From Variovorax sp. 679 (lineage in GTDB: Bacteria; Pseudomonadota; Gammaproteobacteria; Burkholderiales; Burkholderiaceae_C): a stretch of DNA of 64,000 nt. The translations under genes were made by a program, and so were the position numbers. Location: contig NZ_RXFS01000006.1 of the NCBI RefSeq assembly GCF_003952185.1, positions 434,001 to 498,000 on the forward strand, written 5' to 3'. The notes beneath the pieces were generated by a model, which was given only the letters and a program-made list of their open reading frames with translations, ran no database searches and was not told where the DNA came from. Positions within the stretch are counted from its first letter, which is position 1; every line of letters starts with the position of its first letter. Positions 61,576-64,000 of the stretch are shown here, in pieces.

Positions 61576-62169
61576 CTACTCCGGGCTCGCCACCAGCAGA
61601 TAGCGACACGCGCTGCGCCCCAGCGCCTTGAAGACCAGCGGCCGGTCCACGCCGAAGTCGAGGCAGTCGCCCGGCGCGAGTTCGAAGCGCTCCTCGCCGT
61701 AGTCCACCTGCAGAGAGCCTTCGAGCATCCACAAGCACTGCCGATAGGGCTTGCCGCTCCAGCGGGGGTAATCGACCTGCGCCGAGCGCGGCAGTTCGAC
61801 CTCGACCAGCTCGACGCCGCTGCCGCCCGCATGGCGCTCGGCGACCTGCCGCCGCAGGTAGCCGGCCTTCGGATCGCGCCAGACCTCCTGCTGGGCGCGC
61901 GTGCGCAGCCGCTGGGGCTGCGCCTTCTCCTCGGTCAGGAGCTGCGCCAGCGGCACGCCGAGGCCGGCGGCCAACCGTCCCAGCAGTACGGCCGTAGGGC
62001 TGCTCTGGGCGCGCTCCACCTTGGAAATCATGGCCTTGCTCACGCCCGAGCGCTCGGCCAGCTCCGCGAGGCTCAGTGCCTGCGCCTGCCGCAGCGCCAG
62101 CAGCCGGGAGGCGATGAGCAGGTCGATGTTCTGGCCGGATACTTCGACGGGAGGTGAATCGTTTCTCAT
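61576..62169 (-). CDS. XRE-family regulator with cupin domain
   Basis: A 197-residue regulator: an N-terminal XRE helix-turn-helix (about 12-68; SLAELAERSGVSKAMISKVE) and a C-terminal cupin sensing domain (about 105-190; VDYGEERFELAPGDCLDFGV). It is divergent from a GNAT acetyltransferase gene. A perfect palindrome TCTCATATGAGA (62164-62175) covers its own start codon and is a natural operator, so the protein probably represses itself and its neighbour. Start codon ATG at 62169. Confidence 0.93.
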   Translation of the reverse strand: MRNDSPPVEVSGQNIDLLIASRLLALRQAQALSLAELAERSGVSKAMISKVERAQSSPTAVLLGRLAAGLGVPLAQLLTEEKAQPQRLRTRAQQEVWRDPKAGYLRRQVAERHAGGSGVELVEVELPRSAQVDYPRWSGKPYRQCLWMLEGSLQVDYGEERFELAPGDCLDFGVDRPLVFKALGRSACRYLLVASPE

Positions 62170-62190
62170 ATGAGATTATTATTCTCCTAT
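62164..62190. promoter_or_regulatory. Candidate XRE-cupin operator between the regulator and acetyltransferase genes
   Basis: TCTCATATGAGA (62164-62175) is a perfect 12-bp palindrome, and GAGA-N7-TCTC (62172-62175 / 62183-62186) adds a second overlapping dyad. The region is A+T-rich, with TATATT (62188-62193) and AATAAT on the minus strand as possible -10 elements of the two divergent genes. Confidence 0.5.
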
Positions 62191-62221
62191 ATTGAACAAA
62201 ATTCCAACGAGGAACAGCACC

Positions 62222-62743
62222 ATGCGTCTCATCCCCTGCACCGAAGAAGCGCACTCCGGCGCGATCCTGGCCATCCTCAACGAGGCCATCGTCACCTCCA
62301 CCGCGCTGTACGACTACAAGCCGCGCACGCCCGAGAACATGGTTGCGTGGTTCGCCGCCAAGCGCGCCAACGGCTTCCCGGTGATCGGTGCCGTGGACGA
62401 CAGCGGCAAGCTGCTGGGGTTCGCGAGCTACGGCGCCTTCCGCGCCTTTCCCGCCTACAAGTACACGGTGGAGCACTCGGTCTACGTCGACAGCGCGCAT
62501 CGCGGCGCGGGCCTGGGCCGCACGCTGATGGAGGCGATCATTGCCGAGGCGGTGGCGCGCGACGTGCACGTGATGGTCGGCGCCATCGATGCCGCCAACG
62601 CCGGCAGCATCGCGCTGCACGAGCGTCTGGGCTTCGAGCATTCGGGGACGGTGCGGCAGGCCGGCTTCAAGTTCGGCCGCTGGCTCGACGTGGCCTTCTA
62701 CCAGCGCATTCTTTCTACGCCGCTGAGTCCGGTCGACGGCTAG
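62222..62743 (+). CDS. GNAT N-acetyltransferase (phosphinothricin/methionine sulfoximine acetyltransferase-like)
   Basis: A 173-residue acetyltransferase. The acetyl-CoA signature VDSAHRGAGLGRTLMEAI is at about 90-107. The opening RLIPCTEEAHSGAILAILNE and LYDYKPRTPENM fit the Pat/YncA subgroup, which acetylates phosphinothricin-like amino acid analogues or methionine sulfoximine. The ATG at 62222 has an AGGAA site; a TTG at 62192 would add 10 residues. Divergent from the XRE-cupin regulator and probably controlled by it. The true substrate is not known. Confidence 0.9.
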   Translation: MRLIPCTEEAHSGAILAILNEAIVTSTALYDYKPRTPENMVAWFAAKRANGFPVIGAVDDSGKLLGFASYGAFRAFPAYKYTVEHSVYVDSAHRGAGLGRTLMEAIIAEAVARDVHVMVGAIDAANAGSIALHERLGFEHSGTVRQAGFKFGRWLDVAFYQRILSTPLSPVDG

Positions 62744-62752
62744 GAGAGAAGG

Positions 62753-63229
62753 TCAGGCCAGCAGATAGAAGCGCATCACCACCTCGGCCGGGTGGCGCAT
62801 TCCGGCACCGGTGAACATGCGCTCGTTGATCCACTTCAGCGAAGGCGAGGCGGTCTCGAAGCGCGGATGGCAGCGGAAGTACACCTGCGAAGGATCGACC
62901 GGCTCGCCGCGCAGCAGCCTGGCCATTGCTTCAGGCGAGGCAGAACGCAGCGCGCTGTTCTGCACGTAGACCAGGTCGCCGGCATCGGTCTCGAGGCTGT
63001 AGCGGGCGTCGAGTTCGGAGAGCGTGTCGCTCACGATCAGCTGGAAGTCGCTGCCGCCCGGGAGCACGCGCGCCCGCCAGCCGTGGCCGATGGCCTCGCC
63101 GCCCGTGATCGGCACCACGCGGCGCAGGCCGCGCGGGCCGTTGCCCAGCACCTGCGGCACGCCCACTTCGACGCGCAGGTCGACGAAGTGCTCCAGCGTG
63201 GGCGCCGCGATGGCGTCGAAGGCGTCCAT
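62753..63229 (-). CDS. DUF3237-containing protein
   Basis: A 158-residue protein of the DUF3237 type (VDLRVEVGVPQVLGNGPRGL, SDTLSELDARYSLETDAGDL). No catalytic motif is clear; the fold is beta-rich. Its ATG overlaps the aldo/keto reductase stop (ATGA), so both belong to one transcript. It is convergent with the acetyltransferase gene (9 bp gap). Function unknown. Confidence 0.88.
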   Translation of the reverse strand: MDAFDAIAAPTLEHFVDLRVEVGVPQVLGNGPRGLRRVVPITGGEAIGHGWRARVLPGGSDFQLIVSDTLSELDARYSLETDAGDLVYVQNSALRSASPEAMARLLRGEPVDPSQVYFRCHPRFETASPSLKWINERMFTGAGMRHPAEVVMRFYLLA

Positions 63230-64000
63230 CAGGCCGCGGGCTTTGCGGTCTCGGCGCTGGCGCGGTCGAGCATCTCGATGGTGCCCGCGTCGAGCTTCAG
63301 CTGCGTCGCGACCACGAGTTCATCGAGCTGGCCGATGGAAGTGGCGCTGGCAATGGGCGCCGTCACGCCCGGGCGCGCGATCTGCCACGCGATGGCGACC
63401 TGGCCGGGCTTGGCGTTGTACTGCTGGGCCACCTTGTCGAGCGCGTCGAGGATGCGCAGGCCGCGCTCGTTGAGGTACTTCTTCGTGGCGTTGGCGCCGC
63501 GCGGGCTCTTGGCGGCATCGGCTTCGGTGCGGTACTTGCCCGTGAGGAAGCCGGCGGCCAGCGCGTAGAAGTTGATCACGCCCACCTCGCGCTTGACGCA
63601 CAGCGGCTCCAGCGCGTCCTCGAACACTGCGCGGTCGTACAGGTTGTACAGCGGCTGCAGGCTCTCGTAGCGGGCGATGCCCAGGCGCTCCGACACGTCG
63701 AGCGCCTCCGCCAGCCGCGGCGCGCTGTAGTTCGAGGCGCCGATGGCGCGCACCTTGCCTTCCTTGATCAGCTTGTCGAAGGCGCCGAGCGACTCTTCGA
63801 GCGGCGTGCCGGCGTCGTCGTCGTGCGACTGGTAGAGGTCGATGTAGTCGGTCTGCAGGCGCTTGAGCGAGGCTTCGACGGCCTCGCGGATGTACTTGGG
63901 CGCGAGCCCCACCTTGCCTTCGCCCATCGGCTTGCCGACCTTGGTGGCCAGCACCACGCGGTTGCGCTTGCCGCTCTGCTTGAGCCACTTGCCGATGATG
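63229..64000 (-). CDS. Aldo/keto reductase, C-terminal part, cut by window edge
   Basis: NADP-dependent oxidoreductase of the aldo/keto reductase superfamily, likely the YghZ/Tas-like group. About 257 residues are visible. Family segments: GLAPKYIREAVEASLKRLQT, DYIDLYQSHDDDAG, KVRAIGASNYSAP, PLYNLYDRAVFE, and the cofactor loop VTAPIASATSIGQLDEL. The N-terminal part with the catalytic Asp-Tyr-Lys lies beyond position 64000. It precedes the DUF3237 gene and is overlapped by it. Confidence 0.92.
   Translation of the reverse strand, partial: IIGKWLKQSGKRNRVVLATKVGKPMGEGKVGLAPKYIREAVEASLKRLQTDYIDLYQSHDDDAGTPLEESLGAFDKLIKEGKVRAIGASNYSAPRLAEALDVSERLGIARYESLQPLYNLYDRAVFEDALEPLCVKREVGVINFYALAAGFLTGKYRTEADAAKSPRGANATKKYLNERGLRILDALDKVAQQYNAKPGQVAIAWQIARPGVTAPIASATSIGQLDELVVATQLKLDAGTIEMLDRASAETAKPAA

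Overview
This 64 kb window is chromosomal DNA of a high-G+C betaproteobacterium. The gene order and protein types point to Burkholderiales, family Comamonadaceae, probably Variovorax or a close relative. The supporting signs are: a betaproteobacterial proteasome homologue inside the pyruvate dehydrogenase operon, both dehydrogenase complexes carrying their own E3, the rlmN-pilW-rodZ-ispG-hisS-yfgM-bamB-der-hfq-hflX-hflK-hflC-hisZ-purA backbone, and intergenic hairpin repeats of a type I associate with this family. The assignment is by recognition only; no database search was run. I count 59 protein genes, two of them cut by the window edges (prlC at the left, an aldo/keto reductase at the right). 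I saw no rRNA, tRNA, insertion sequence, prophage or CRISPR array. Coding density is very high.

Layout. (1) 1-5282, minus strand: prlC, folD, then a FixJ-type response regulator and its membrane PAS histidine kinase. (2) 5524-12450, plus: the pyruvate dehydrogenase operon aceE-aceF-[proteasome homologue]-lpdA, closed by a strong terminator. (3) 12548-18335: accessory single genes, namely an NlpC/P60 hydrolase, a PQQ-type sugar dehydrogenase, a lipoprotein hydrolase, an HpaB/4-hydroxybutyryl-CoA-dehydratase-like enzyme with a divergent TetR regulator, and an isochorismatase-like hydrolase. (4) 18461-28104: prpE, then the 2-oxoglutarate dehydrogenase operon sucA-odhB-lpd followed by zapE and a secreted coiled-coil protein. 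(5) 28120-31286: a PP2C phosphatase, a DUF465 protein and the helicase YoaA. (6) 31338-36078: bamD/rluD divergent pair, scpB and rluB. (7) 36232-52991: a long housekeeping run from ndk to purA that covers 23S rRNA methylation, type IV pilus assembly, cell shape, isoprenoid synthesis, histidyl-tRNA charging, outer-membrane assembly, ribosome GTPases, Hfq and the HflKC membrane protease regulator. (8) 53013-64000: a patchwork of small accessory genes, mostly short operons with local regulators (AraC, XRE), plus tesA/ABC ATPase, a two-gene unit of unknown membrane proteins, and rlmB.

How the genes work together. Central carbon oxidation dominates the first 28 kb: pyruvate to acetyl-CoA, propionate to propionyl-CoA, and 2-oxoglutarate to succinyl-CoA. 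A two-component system divergent from aceE is a plausible but untested regulator. The middle is a conserved envelope/translation block. The points most worth following up are the proteasome-fold protein translationally coupled to PDH E3, the AbfD-like enzyme that lacks part of the iron-sulfur ligand set, and the small membrane protein built from two L7/L12-like helical repeats next to an unassigned membrane protein.
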